From: Candidatus Manganitrophus morganii
GTDB lineage: Bacteria; Nitrospirota; Nitrospiria; SBBL01; Manganitrophaceae
Assembly: GCA_021651055.1 (NCBI GenBank)
Contig: JAJHOH010000001.1
Location: 1,860,001-1,924,000, forward strand
Direction: 5' to 3'
DNA: 64,000 bases
A program made the position numbers and the translations under genes. The notes below the pieces were generated by a model. It searched no databases. It saw only the letters and a program-made list of their open reading frames with translations, and was not told the origin of the DNA. Shown piece by piece: positions 45,630 through 54,015 of the stretch. Numbering within the stretch: position 1 is the stretch's first letter; each line of letters starts with the position of its first letter.

Positions 45630-45687
45630 ATCAGGGACACATCCTATTTCCGAATATGAAAAATTAATTATGGGATGTGTCCCTGAT
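45630..45687. repeat. REP-like inverted repeat after GHKL gene
   Basis: Perfect 15-bp arms ATCAGGGACACATCC and GGATGTGTCCCTGAT are separated by 28 AT-rich bases. GGGACACATCCC-type palindromes are typical of REP elements mobilised by RAYT (Y1) transposases; no such gene is in the window. It could also act as a terminator for the upstream gene. Confidence 0.75.
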
Positions 45688-45777
45688 TACTTTCTAACGG
45701 AATGTTCGGCTCACCTTTTATCGTAAAACGATAGTGAACACGTTTCTAGGAAAAAACCGACCTGATGCGGCTGACCA

Positions 45778-46443
45778 CTAGGCATTCAAGGAATTAATGG
45801 AAGAAGGTTGGTCGTTTCTTTTAGTATGAAGTAGACCATAAATGTGTTGTAGCTGGCGCCGGCAGTCGTCGGCCCCCTGAAATAAAATCGACTCCATCCC
45901 GAGCCGTCGTGCGCTCTCCACATTGGGAAGATGGTCGTCGATGAAGACACAGGTAGCGGGAACCAATCCGTACCGGGAGAAGAGATGGTGAAAAATCTCG
46001 GCGTCCGGCTTGATCATTCGAATGTGCGCCGAGATCACCAGCCCCTTGAACTTCCCCCAAAAATCATATCGCCTCTGAAGATAGGCAAAGACATTCACCT
46101 GCATGTTCGACACACAATAAAGATGCATCCCTTCCTTCGACAGCTCTTCTAAAAGCGCGAATGTCGGCTGAATGGGGATGAGGGTCTCTCTTACAGTGTC
46201 CATCAATTTCTTCATCTCCGAGAGAGGCCGCCCCGATCGCCGCTGGAATAACAGAATCGCCGCTTCCTCGTCGAGGGTCCCTTTATCCAGGGCAAGCCAA
46301 TCGGGATGTTGAAATACCTCCTTCTTGATGAGGGCCTGCGTCTTCGGGGCCTCCGGATAAAGCCGCGCTAAGATTTGGTCGGGCTTCCACTCCAGCAAAA
46401 CACCGCCGAGGTCGAAAACAATGTTCTGAATAGACCGACTCAT
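45778..46443 (-). CDS. HAD-superfamily hydrolase (subfamily IA)
   Basis: The 221-residue phosphatase-like protein has motif I FDLGGVLLEW (nucleophile Asp in DLGGV), motif II CVSNMQ, motif III Lys in KPDAEIF and motif IV FIDDHLPNVESA. The first motif has Gly where the general acid Asp usually stands (DLGGV rather than DxD), as in many HAD-IA variant 3 proteins. ATG at 46443 follows GGAGGG by about 4 bases. It lies 19 bases downstream of the amidotransferase gene, hence one operon. Confidence 0.88.
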   Translation of the reverse strand: MSRSIQNIVFDLGGVLLEWKPDQILARLYPEAPKTQALIKKEVFQHPDWLALDKGTLDEEAAILLFQRRSGRPLSEMKKLMDTVRETLIPIQPTFALLEELSKEGMHLYCVSNMQVNVFAYLQRRYDFWGKFKGLVISAHIRMIKPDAEIFHHLFSRYGLVPATCVFIDDHLPNVESARRLGMESILFQGADDCRRQLQHIYGLLHTKRNDQPSSINSLNA

Positions 46444-46462
46444 TAACCCTCCGCCATCAAAT

Positions 46463-47167
46463 TCATTTCGGAATGAATTTCGTCCACCGCTCGAAAACGA
46501 CGCCCCCGATCTTTTGTAGCCGGGGAAGGTGATCATCCACCTTGTCGACAATTTCCCGCCGATCAATCCGGCATTCCTTGAGTTCCTCGGAAAAAGTCTC
46601 CACCATCTCCCCAATGATCTTCTGAGTCACTTCCATATGGAACAGAAATCCGTAGGCGTGGGGTCCATAACGAAAGGCTTGGTGCTCTGTCTGCTCCGAT
46701 CGGGCCAACGGGACCGCCCCTTCGGGGAGTTGAAAGAGATCCCCATGCCAATGATAGGCCGTGAAAACCGGTTCGATTCCTTTCCAGAGTCGATCGGTCT
46801 GCGCCTCTTGCGTCAGCTGCACCGGATGCCATCCGATCTCTTTTCTCTTCCCCGGCGCGACCGCCCCCCCCAATGCGGCCGCCAAGAGCTGGCTCCCGAG
46901 GCAAACCCCCAAGATCGGCTTTTCTTCTTTGAGGGCCTGCTCGATTAATCGCATCTCGTCCGAAAGGAAGGGATACCGAGGATGATCATACACCCCCATC
47001 GGTCCGCCCATTACGATGAGTCCGGCGGCATCTCCCATCGTCTTCGGAACAGGCATCCCTACGAAAGGCCGGATGTATTCCAGCGAGAGCTTCTCCGTCC
47101 CCAGGGAATCGGCAATGGTTCCCGGCGTCTCACAGCCAATGTGTTGGAGTACAAGAACGTTTGGAAT
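46463..47167 (-). CDS. class I glutamine amidotransferase-like protein, predicted ATT start
   Basis: The 234-residue protein has the triad context: nucleophile Cys in ILGVCLGSQLL, His and Glu in FLFHMEVT. The family is GuaA-like stand-alone amidotransferases. The conserved first strand VLVLQHIGCETPG lies upstream of the first in-frame ATG (47056), and no ATG, GTG or TTG occurs before it back to the in-frame stop. ATT at 47167 has GGAGG exactly 7 bases upstream and starts just before this strand. Starting at 47056 would delete the first beta-alpha unit. Confidence 0.85.
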   Translation of the reverse strand: MPNVLVLQHIGCETPGTIADSLGTEKLSLEYIRPFVGMPVPKTMGDAAGLIVMGGPMGVYDHPRYPFLSDEMRLIEQALKEEKPILGVCLGSQLLAAALGGAVAPGKRKEIGWHPVQLTQEAQTDRLWKGIEPVFTAYHWHGDLFQLPEGAVPLARSEQTEHQAFRYGPHAYGFLFHMEVTQKIIGEMVETFSEELKECRIDRREIVDKVDDHLPRLQKIGGVVFERWTKFIPK

Positions 47168-47521
47168 CGATTTTCCTCCAAAAAGCCTTAAAACCTTTCA
47201 TTGGTTCAGTATATCCCGTCTGGATGAGTCGGATGGCAATCTTTAGCACTTCTGTGCAAAAGCTGCAACCACTGACCGCCACCCGCTGGGCCCTTCTATT
47301 ATAGACACCCCTATATAGGCTATTTTTTCTTTACTTTAGCCCAAACCTGTGTTATGAAGAAACAAGTTTCTTGTTGTTTTGGAGGTCTTTCTGCTTATCT
47401 TGATGGACCGATTCGACATTCAGGATCGATCCCCCACGACGCCGGGAATTTTCTTCCCCGCCCCGGTTTGCTTAATTCCTTTTCTCTCCAATTTACCCAT
47501 CGAATATTTGAGGATGTAAAG
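47168..47521. other. divergent intergenic region before smc (354 bp)
   Basis: Contains a perfect 16-bp palindrome AAGAAAC-AA-GTTTCTT at 47357-47372 directly after the candidate smc -10. A frame from 47354 continues into smc but is not conserved SMC sequence. Confidence 0.4.
47330..47358 (+). promoter_or_regulatory. candidate promoter of smc
   Basis: TTTACT, 17 bases, TATGAA (8 of 12 consensus positions). The palindrome at 47357-47372 would cover the transcription start and might be an operator. Confidence 0.35.
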
Positions 47522-50500
47522 ATGCGTCTTAAAAAATTAGAGGTCTTCGGATTTAAATCGTTCTTCGACAAAACCGTGGTTACCTTTCAACCCGGCATCA
47601 ATGCCATCGTCGGGCCGAACGGCTGCGGGAAGAGCAATCTGGCCGATGCCATCCTCTGGGTGCTGGGAGAGCAGAGCGCCAAAAACCTCCGCGGGGAAAA
47701 AATGGAAGATGTGATCTTCAACGGAACGGAGCAGCGCAAAGCGCTCGGGATGGCGGAGGTGTCTTTGACCTTCGGCGACATCGACAATGAACTCCCCCCT
47801 CCCTACTCCCCTTACGCCGAGATTACCGTCAGCCGGCGGCTCTTCCGCTCGGGCGAGAGCGAATATCTCATCAACAAGACGACCTGCCGGTTGAAAGATA
47901 TCCGGGATCTATTGATCGATACCGGGGCCGGATACCGCGCCCATACCATCATCGAGCAGGGGAAGGTCGATGATCTGATCTCCGCCTCCCCGATGCAGCG
48001 GCGGGAGCTCGTCGAAGAAGCGGCCGGAATCGCCAAGTACCGCCTCCGGAAAGCGGAAGCCCTCCGCAAACTGGAAGCGACCGAACAGAACCTCACGCGC
48101 GTCCGCGATATCATCGGCGAGATCAAGCGGCAGATCAATTCCCTCGACCGCCAGGCACGAAAGGCGGAAAAATATCAGAAACTGCGGGAGGAGCTCCGCG
48201 CGCTGGAGCTGTGGGTCGCCCGCGCCGAGTGGGATCAGTGGTGCGGAACACGCGAGCTTTTGGAGCAGGAAGAGAGGGGGCTGCAGGAGACGGCGTCTTC
48301 GGAAGAGAACCGTCTCGCCGGGCTTGATCTGAAGCAGGCCGAGATCAAGCTCGCCTTGACGGAGCAGGAGCAGGCGCTGGGGCAGATTAAGACGCAGGTC
48401 TTCGAGATTGAAGGGAAGATCCAGCGGCTGGAAGGGCGGATTGAGACGATCCGCGCCCAGCGGAAAGAGTGGAGCGAGACCGAAGCGCGCAATCAGCAGG
48501 AGATCGGAGAGATCCGTCAGGCCGAAGCGAGCCTGAAAGCGGAAGAAGAACTCCTTGAGAAAGAGCGGGAAGAGATCGAGCGGGAACAACCGGAGCGGGA
48601 GCGGCTCCTCGCCGAACGGCAGGAAGAGTCGAGCCGGCGCGAAGAAGAGCTCAACCGTGAGATTGCCCGCCTGGAGCAGGAGAAGGTCGTTCTCTTCGAG
48701 CTCGCCTCGCGGCTCACCCAAGCGAACAATAACCTCCTCCACATTGAGCGGCGTAAAGAGGATCTCTTTAGACGTAAAGGGCGCGGCGCCCAGGAACTCG
48801 AAGCGGTCCAAGGGAAAAAACAAACGATCGAAGAGGCCGCCGGCCAGTTGAAAGGGGCATTGGAGCAAACACGGCAGCGTCTCTCGGAAAAGAGCGCCGC
48901 GCAGACCGCCGCCGCCGCCCGTTTAAAAGAAACGGAAGCCGACCTCAAAGCTCAGTCGGCCCGGCTCTCGCAGGCGAAGGAAGAGTGGGCCGCCCTGGCC
49001 GCTCAGGTCGCCTCCCGCGAAGGTTTTTACAGGGGGCTTCTCGGCTCGGGAACGGAGAGCTTGCTGGTCCAGCTCCAGGGAACTCACGGGATGGTCGCCG
49101 ACTTTATCGACGTGCCGGCCCCCTACGAAAAAGCGATTGAAGCGGTGCTCGAGAGCCGTCTGCGGGGCATTATCGTGGAAGGACCGGCCGAGATCAAGCA
49201 GGGAATCGATCACCTCCGGCAATCTCAGATGGGGCGGGGAACGTTCTTCCCCCGCCAGCCCCGCGTTCGGAAGGAGGGAGCTCCCCCCCTCGAAGCGGGC
49301 CAAGACGGGGTCATCGGCCGCGCCCTCGATCTGGTGACCAGCCGCGAAGGGTATGACGCCCTGGCGAACGCCCTCCTCGGAGAGGTGGTTCTGGTTCGAG
49401 ACCTCGACGTCGCCCTTCGGCTCTGGGAGAGCGCATCGGCCCCGACCGTCTGGGTCACCTTGCGTGGAGAGGTCTTGGATCCCTCCGGGGGGGTGACCGG
49501 GGGAGAGCGGGGTGAGACCGGTCTTCTTGAACAAAAGCGGGAGATCAAATCGTTATCCGACCAGATGGACCATCTTCATGAAGAGATCCGCCGGTTGGAA
49601 GGGGAAATCACTGAAACGCAGGGGACCCTCCAGACCACGCGGCAGGAGATCGAAACGCTGACGGCGGAGATCCGGTCGCTCGAGATGCAGCAACTGCACG
49701 AGCAGAAAGACCACAGCACCTCCCTCGTCGAAATTGATCGCCTCCAGAATGCGCTTCAAACGGTTCTCTTCGAGCAAGAGGAAGGAACGAAGGAAGAACG
49801 GGAACTCTTGCAGCAGGAAGAAGGAGAGCGGAACCGGATCGCCGAAGCGCAGCGCCTCAAGGGAGAAAAAGAGGCAGAAATTGTCCGCCAGCAGGAGCAG
49901 GTCGAGGCATTTCGGCAGAGCTTGGGGGGAATGAAAGAAGAGGTTGTCCGGTTAAAGATGGAAACGGCCTCCCTCAAAGAGCGGCATCGTCACCTCCTGG
50001 AGAAGCGGGACCGGGTCCGCCGGGCCCAGGAAGAGCTCGGGCAGCGATTCCAAGAGAAAGAGCGTCTTCTCGCCTCGCTCAAGGAGAAGTGGCGGGCGGC
50101 TGAAACAGAAGAGGCTGAAACAACCACGGCCATTTCGCAGGCCATGTCCGAACGGGAGGAAAAGGTCTCCCAGATCCGTGAGAAGACCGAGGTCCACGCC
50201 GCCGTTCTGGCGCAATTACAACAGATAGAGGAGGAGATCCACCAGGTTCGCTCGCAGCTGGACCAGACCCAGAAATCGCTCCAGGAGCGCGCCCTTCGCA
50301 AGATTGAAGCCCAGATGACGCAGGAAAAGATCCGGGAGACGATCTTCATGAATTATCAAATCGAGATCGCCGAGACGACTCCCCCTCCCCCCCCTTCTTC
50401 CGAAGAAGGAGCGTGGACGATGGACCAGGCGCGAGATCGCGCGGCAACGCTCCGGCGCGCGCTCGATGAGATGGGGCCGGTAAACATCGGCGCCATCGAA

Positions 50501-51127
50501 GAGTACCGCGAGCTGGAGACCCGCTACCAGTTCCTCACATCGCAGGAGACCGATTTAACCACTTCGATGGAGAGTCTCCGGCAGGCGATCGCCAAGATCA
50601 ACAAAACCACGCAGAGTCTCTTCACCGATACGTTCCACCTCCTGAATGAGAAATTCAAACAGGTCTTCGTCTCCTTCTTCGGCGGCGGCAATGCGGAGTT
50701 GATCCTGCTGGACGAGGCCCATCCGCTCGAATCGGGGATCGAGATGGTGGCGCAGCCTCCGGGGAAGAAACCGCGCAGCATCACCCTTCTCTCCGGCGGG
50801 GAGAAGGCGCTGACGGCGATCTCCCTCTTGTTTGCAACGTTCCTGATCCATCCGAGCCCCTTCTGTCTGCTCGATGAGATCGACGCCCCGCTCGATGAAG
50901 AGAACACGCGCCGGTTCACCAAGGCGATCGACGACATGTCGCAGCAGACGCAATTTATCGTCATCACCCACAACAAGCGGACGATGGAGATTGCCGATGT
51001 CCTTTACGGGGTCACGATGGAAGAGACCGGTCTCTCCCGCCTCATCTCGGTCGACTTGAACGAGAAGGAGCGAACGAACGGCAATGGACATCCGGTCGGA
51101 GCGCCGGTGACATCCGATTCAATTTAA
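47522..51127 (+). CDS. smc: chromosome segregation protein SMC
   Basis: The 1201-residue protein has an N-terminal Walker A GPNGCGKSNLADAI and long coiled coils (about 170-500 and 660-1000). A hinge lies around residues 510-640 (GTHGMVADFIDVPAPYEKA). The C-terminal signature is LLSGGEKALTAIS with Walker B FCLLDEIDAPLD. The start MRLKKLEVFGFKSF at 47522 is canonical and follows GAGG by 8 bases. The kleisin partners ScpA/ScpB are not nearby. Confidence 0.96.
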   Translation: MRLKKLEVFGFKSFFDKTVVTFQPGINAIVGPNGCGKSNLADAILWVLGEQSAKNLRGEKMEDVIFNGTEQRKALGMAEVSLTFGDIDNELPPPYSPYAEITVSRRLFRSGESEYLINKTTCRLKDIRDLLIDTGAGYRAHTIIEQGKVDDLISASPMQRRELVEEAAGIAKYRLRKAEALRKLEATEQNLTRVRDIIGEIKRQINSLDRQARKAEKYQKLREELRALELWVARAEWDQWCGTRELLEQEERGLQETASSEENRLAGLDLKQAEIKLALTEQEQALGQIKTQVFEIEGKIQRLEGRIETIRAQRKEWSETEARNQQEIGEIRQAEASLKAEEELLEKEREEIEREQPERERLLAERQEESSRREEELNREIARLEQEKVVLFELASRLTQANNNLLHIERRKEDLFRRKGRGAQELEAVQGKKQTIEEAAGQLKGALEQTRQRLSEKSAAQTAAAARLKETEADLKAQSARLSQAKEEWAALAAQVASREGFYRGLLGSGTESLLVQLQGTHGMVADFIDVPAPYEKAIEAVLESRLRGIIVEGPAEIKQGIDHLRQSQMGRGTFFPRQPRVRKEGAPPLEAGQDGVIGRALDLVTSREGYDALANALLGEVVLVRDLDVALRLWESASAPTVWVTLRGEVLDPSGGVTGGERGETGLLEQKREIKSLSDQMDHLHEEIRRLEGEITETQGTLQTTRQEIETLTAEIRSLEMQQLHEQKDHSTSLVEIDRLQNALQTVLFEQEEGTKEERELLQQEEGERNRIAEAQRLKGEKEAEIVRQQEQVEAFRQSLGGMKEEVVRLKMETASLKERHRHLLEKRDRVRRAQEELGQRFQEKERLLASLKEKWRAAETEEAETTTAISQAMSEREEKVSQIREKTEVHAAVLAQLQQIEEEIHQVRSQLDQTQKSLQERALRKIEAQMTQEKIRETIFMNYQIEIAETTPPPPPSSEEGAWTMDQARDRAATLRRALDEMGPVNIGAIEEYRELETRYQFLTSQETDLTTSMESLRQAIAKINKTTQSLFTDTFHLLNEKFKQVFVSFFGGGNAELILLDEAHPLESGIEMVAQPPGKKPRSITLLSGGEKALTAISLLFATFLIHPSPFCLLDEIDAPLDEENTRRFTKAIDDMSQQTQFIVITHNKRTMEIADVLYGVTMEETGLSRLISVDLNEKERTNGNGHPVGAPVTSDSI

Positions 51128-51172
51128 TTTGTTTGGTCGATCGACCCACCCACGATGATGGAGGAGGAGAAG

Positions 51173-51601
51173 ATGTCCGCGGAAGAGAATGCCAACATCG
51201 TTCGGGAACATTACAGCGCCTTCAATAAACGTGATTTCGGGTACGGGGCAACCCTGGTCGATCCAAAGGTGCGATGGACCAATATCCCCTTTGCGACCAC
51301 CTACGAGGGGCCGGAAGGGTATAAAGCGTTTTTAAAGATGTGGACCACCGCCTTCTCGGATGCGCGGATCGAGATCACGAATTTGATCGCCTCGGGTGAT
51401 TGGGTCACCGTCGAGTTCACCGGGAAAGGAACCCATCAATCGGGCCCGCTCATCGGCCCCAAAGGATCGATCCCGCCGACCGGCAAGTCGATCGATCTCT
51501 CGTTCTGCGAGATCTTCAAACTCAAAAACGGAAAAATCTCCCTCGCCCGCCTCTATTTCGATGCCGCCACAATGCTGCGGCAGCTGGAAAAGCTCCCCTA
51601 A
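51173..51601 (+). CDS. SnoaL-like / ester cyclase family protein
   Basis: The 142-residue NTF2-fold protein has typical SnoaL features: N-terminal helix IVREHYSAFNKRD, then FATTYEGPEGYKAFLKMW and the C-terminal strand SFCEIFKLKNGKIS. Substrate unknown; most members are uncharacterised. GGAGGAG precedes the ATG at 51173. Confidence 0.82.
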   Translation: MSAEENANIVREHYSAFNKRDFGYGATLVDPKVRWTNIPFATTYEGPEGYKAFLKMWTTAFSDARIEITNLIASGDWVTVEFTGKGTHQSGPLIGPKGSIPPTGKSIDLSFCEIFKLKNGKISLARLYFDAATMLRQLEKLP

Positions 51602-51879
51602 CCGGACGTAGATTATTTTCATCCGACCGGTCTCATTTTTGTGAACTTTCCCGCTTGATTGAGAACAATTAATTTCGTTATACTTTTTCATGATACTCAA
51701 GATCAGTGTAACGCATGAGGGGTCCTCCTTTTCTTCAAGGTAGGGTGTTGGGCCGACATCATCCTTAAAGAGAAGATGGCCCCTTTTCATTTTGATTGCG
51801 ACGAGGCGCGCAGCATCGTTTCCACCGCACGGATAGAAACAACCACCTAAACAGATCACGGATCGGGAAAGAGCGCCGC
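51602..51879. other. 278-bp leader region of the 131-residue paralogue A
   Basis: AT-rich until about 51700 (includes TTATAC near 51678, a possible -10), then GC-richer. It contains GGGGTCC and GGCCCC blocks that could pair across 51720-51785. No known riboswitch consensus recognised. Confidence 0.35.
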
Positions 51880-52275
51880 ATGTTCACACAAGAGGATTTC
51901 GAGCAACTGATCAAGCATTACAATGACGACTATCTTTATCTATTAATACGGGCGAGCCACCGGAGTTATGAGTGCCTCATCTCCTCGTTTATGGTGCTGA
52001 AGGATCTCTATCACGTAATCGTCAAGTTCCAGGCCTCTGGAGATTTCCAATTTCGAACCCTCCCTTATCCTTTGTCTTTTCGCGCCAACGACGATCTTCT
52101 CAAGAGCATGGGGTTCGACGACGAAGAAATCAGAAACATCTATCACTTTCTTGAATTCGTGAAGCAAACACAAGGGAAAGAGTTTGAGGAATGTTTAGAA
52201 GGAAGCGTCTACAATTTGTGTAAACGTCTGCCGGATGATCAAGCTTGGAAAATGAAAAGCGCATTGCCTTCGTAG
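51880..52275 (+). CDS. unrecognised 131-residue protein, paralogue A
   Basis: I do not recognise a family. The protein is soluble and mostly helical: FEQLIKHYNDDYLYLLIRAS, YECLISSFMVLKDLYHVIVK and LPYPLSFRANDDLLKSMGF are the conserved blocks, with no signal peptide or membrane helix. It is 78% identical by eye to the protein at 52646-53041, without gaps. The ATG at 51880 is chosen because the paralogy begins exactly there. Likely a recent tandem duplication. Confidence 0.75.
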   Translation: MFTQEDFEQLIKHYNDDYLYLLIRASHRSYECLISSFMVLKDLYHVIVKFQASGDFQFRTLPYPLSFRANDDLLKSMGFDDEEIRNIYHFLEFVKQTQGKEFEECLEGSVYNLCKRLPDDQAWKMKSALPS

Positions 52276-52645
52276 CAGGACCTTCAAACAGGAGGCTACG
52301 TAGATGGAAGCGGGCGGAACGGCACAGGGATCAATACATCTCACCTCCATCTGGGCAGCTCTCCTTAAAAAACGGCGCCATTTTCCTTCGGGTTCCCCCC
52401 TCTTTTTGCCGATTTCTAAGCGTTGTAACGGAATGAATTTCCCTTCTTGAACCGAGAAGAATGCCCTGGCTATACTTTCGGTAACCCTTTCTCTCGGCGC
52501 TTCAAATAGGTACACACCATTCGCTTCGTAAAGCGACTGTATCAACCGGTGCCCTTATTCTTTCTCACCTTGTCAAGGTGGGGGCGGCAATGAGTCATTG
52601 CCCGTAGCGTTTTGTGAACAATATAATTAAAAGGAAGAGAGACGC
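52276..52645. other. 370-bp spacer between the paralogues
   Basis: Contains a perfect hairpin CACCTTG-T-CAAGGTG at 52566-52580, about 65 bases before paralogue B, and AT-rich sequence with GGAAGAGAG as ribosome site for B. No gene recognised. Confidence 0.45.
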
Positions 52646-53041
52646 ATGTTTACACAGGATGATTTCGAGCAACTGATCAAAAACTACAATGAAGATTTTA
52701 TTTATCTCCTGATACGGGCCAGCCAACAAAGTTATGAATGCCTTATCTCGTCCTTTATGATGCTGAAGGATCTCCATAACGCCATTGTCAAATTTCAAGC
52801 ATCGGGGAAATTTCTATTTCGAATTCTTCCCTATCCGTTGTCCTTTCGCGCGAACGACGATCTCTTGAGGACCATGGGATTTAACGACGAGGAGATCAGA
52901 AACATCTACGGCTTTCTTGAATTCGTAAAAGAAACACAAGGAAAAGAGTTCGAAGAGTGTTTGAAAGAGAGTGTGTACAACCTGTGTAAACGTGAGCCCG
53001 GAGATCAGCCATGGCGAATGAGAAGCTCAGTGCCTTCGTAG
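52646..53041 (+). CDS. unrecognised 131-residue protein, paralogue B
   Basis: Same family as paralogue A, with the same length and ending (VPS/LPS). Strictly conserved blocks between the copies are SYECLISSFM, IVKFQASG, LPYPLSFRANDDLL, EEIRNIY and KEFEECL, suggesting selection. The 3' end overlaps the next gene by 31 bases in another frame. Possible small signalling or adaptor protein, given the RsbRD_N-like neighbour; this is speculative. Confidence 0.78.
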   Translation: MFTQDDFEQLIKNYNEDFIYLLIRASQQSYECLISSFMMLKDLHNAIVKFQASGKFLFRILPYPLSFRANDDLLRTMGFNDEEIRNIYGFLEFVKETQGKEFEECLKESVYNLCKREPGDQPWRMRSSVPS

Positions 53042-53448
53042 AAGCAAATATCGAACATCTCACCGAAATGTGGATGCAGGCCGTGCGGAGCGACGCACGG
53101 ATCGATTCGGACGCCGCGCTGTCGCGCCTTGAATTACGCGACCATGTTCCTGCGATTATCGAAGAAATCTGCGAATTACTTCGAGCCGATGAAACACCGT
53201 CCCCCACCAACACATTGGAAGGGCGCGTCAAAGTCTACCTGCGCTTTCAACAAGGTTATCGCGGACGAGAGCTTGCAAGGGAAGTCTCTTTGTTGAGGAC
53301 AGCATTGCTCGATTTCCTGGCGGATCGCTGCGCCGATCCGTTGATGAACGCGGCTCTGAAAGTCTATTATCCTGCGGCGCGCATCGTCAATCTTTATATG
53401 GACGAAATCCTGATTAATGCCATTTCGGCTTATAGTGAAGCCGCCTAG
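53011..53448 (+). CDS. RsbRD N-terminal-domain-like protein
   Basis: The 145-residue all-helical protein resembles the RsbRD_N sensor domain found at the N-terminus of stressosome RsbR proteins and some histidine kinases (RLELRDHVPAIIEEICELLR, RVKVYLRFQQGYRGRELARE). Here it is alone, without STAS or kinase output. The ATG at 53011 lies inside paralogue B with GGAG 7 bases upstream, so expression is coupled. Confidence 0.75.
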   Translation: MANEKLSAFVEANIEHLTEMWMQAVRSDARIDSDAALSRLELRDHVPAIIEEICELLRADETPSPTNTLEGRVKVYLRFQQGYRGRELAREVSLLRTALLDFLADRCADPLMNAALKVYYPAARIVNLYMDEILINAISAYSEAA

Positions 53449-53493
53449 TCCGCTAAGCCGCCGGCGGTCGGCCACGCGCCGCTTGAACCCCCG

Positions 53494-53973
53494 ATGATCG
53501 CCCTTCTCTCGGTTCTCGCCGTCGTTTTGATCGTGCTCGGCCTCGCCGGGCTGGTGTTGCCCGCCCTTCCCGGCGCGCCGCTCCTTTTCGTCGGCTTGCT
53601 CCTGGCAGCCTGGGCGGAAGATTTCGTCTATGTGGGGGGATGGACGCTGGCGGCGCTGGGGGGGATGGCGGTGCTGACCTATCTGGTCGACTTCGCAGCA
53701 ACGGCGTTCGGAGCAAAGCGCTTCGGCGCCTCCAGACGTGCGATGGCCGGGGCAGCATTGGGCGGGCTGGCCGGCCTGTTTTTGGGATTGCCGGGGGTCT
53801 TATTGGGTCCTTTTATCGGGGCGGTCATCGGCGAGCTCACCCTCCGTCGCGATCTTGCGGCGGCAGGACGGGCGGGTGTGGGCGCCTCCCTCGGATTGGC
53901 AATCGGCGCGGCGGCCAAGCTCGCGCTCGGGTTTACCATGCTGGGAGTCTTCCTCGTCGCGCGGTTTGTATAG
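53494..53973 (+). CDS. DUF456 family membrane protein
   Basis: The 159-residue protein has about four hydrophobic helices, rich in Gly, Ala and Leu, with the DUF456 features LVLPALPGAPLLFVGLLL and GLFLGLPGVLLGPFIGA. Integral inner-membrane protein of unknown function. Confidence 0.88.
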   Translation: MIALLSVLAVVLIVLGLAGLVLPALPGAPLLFVGLLLAAWAEDFVYVGGWTLAALGGMAVLTYLVDFAATAFGAKRFGASRRAMAGAALGGLAGLFLGLPGVLLGPFIGAVIGELTLRRDLAAAGRAGVGASLGLAIGAAAKLALGFTMLGVFLVARFV

Positions 53974-54015
53974 AGCAGGATGTCGGATGACGCGAAGACC
54001 CGCCCGTTCCATTGT

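Noticed and set aside
52245-52436. Frame after paralogue A starting like the RsbRD_N gene (NEK..AFV), seen as a possible decayed duplicate
   Set aside because: The resemblance ends at the stop shared by paralogues A and B. It is explained by A and B being homologous in the frame that overlaps the RsbRD_N start, so no decayed copy is needed.
52195-52545. 116-codon minus-strand frame in the spacer between the paralogues
   Set aside because: It overlaps the 3' end of paralogue A and has no ribosome site or family resemblance.
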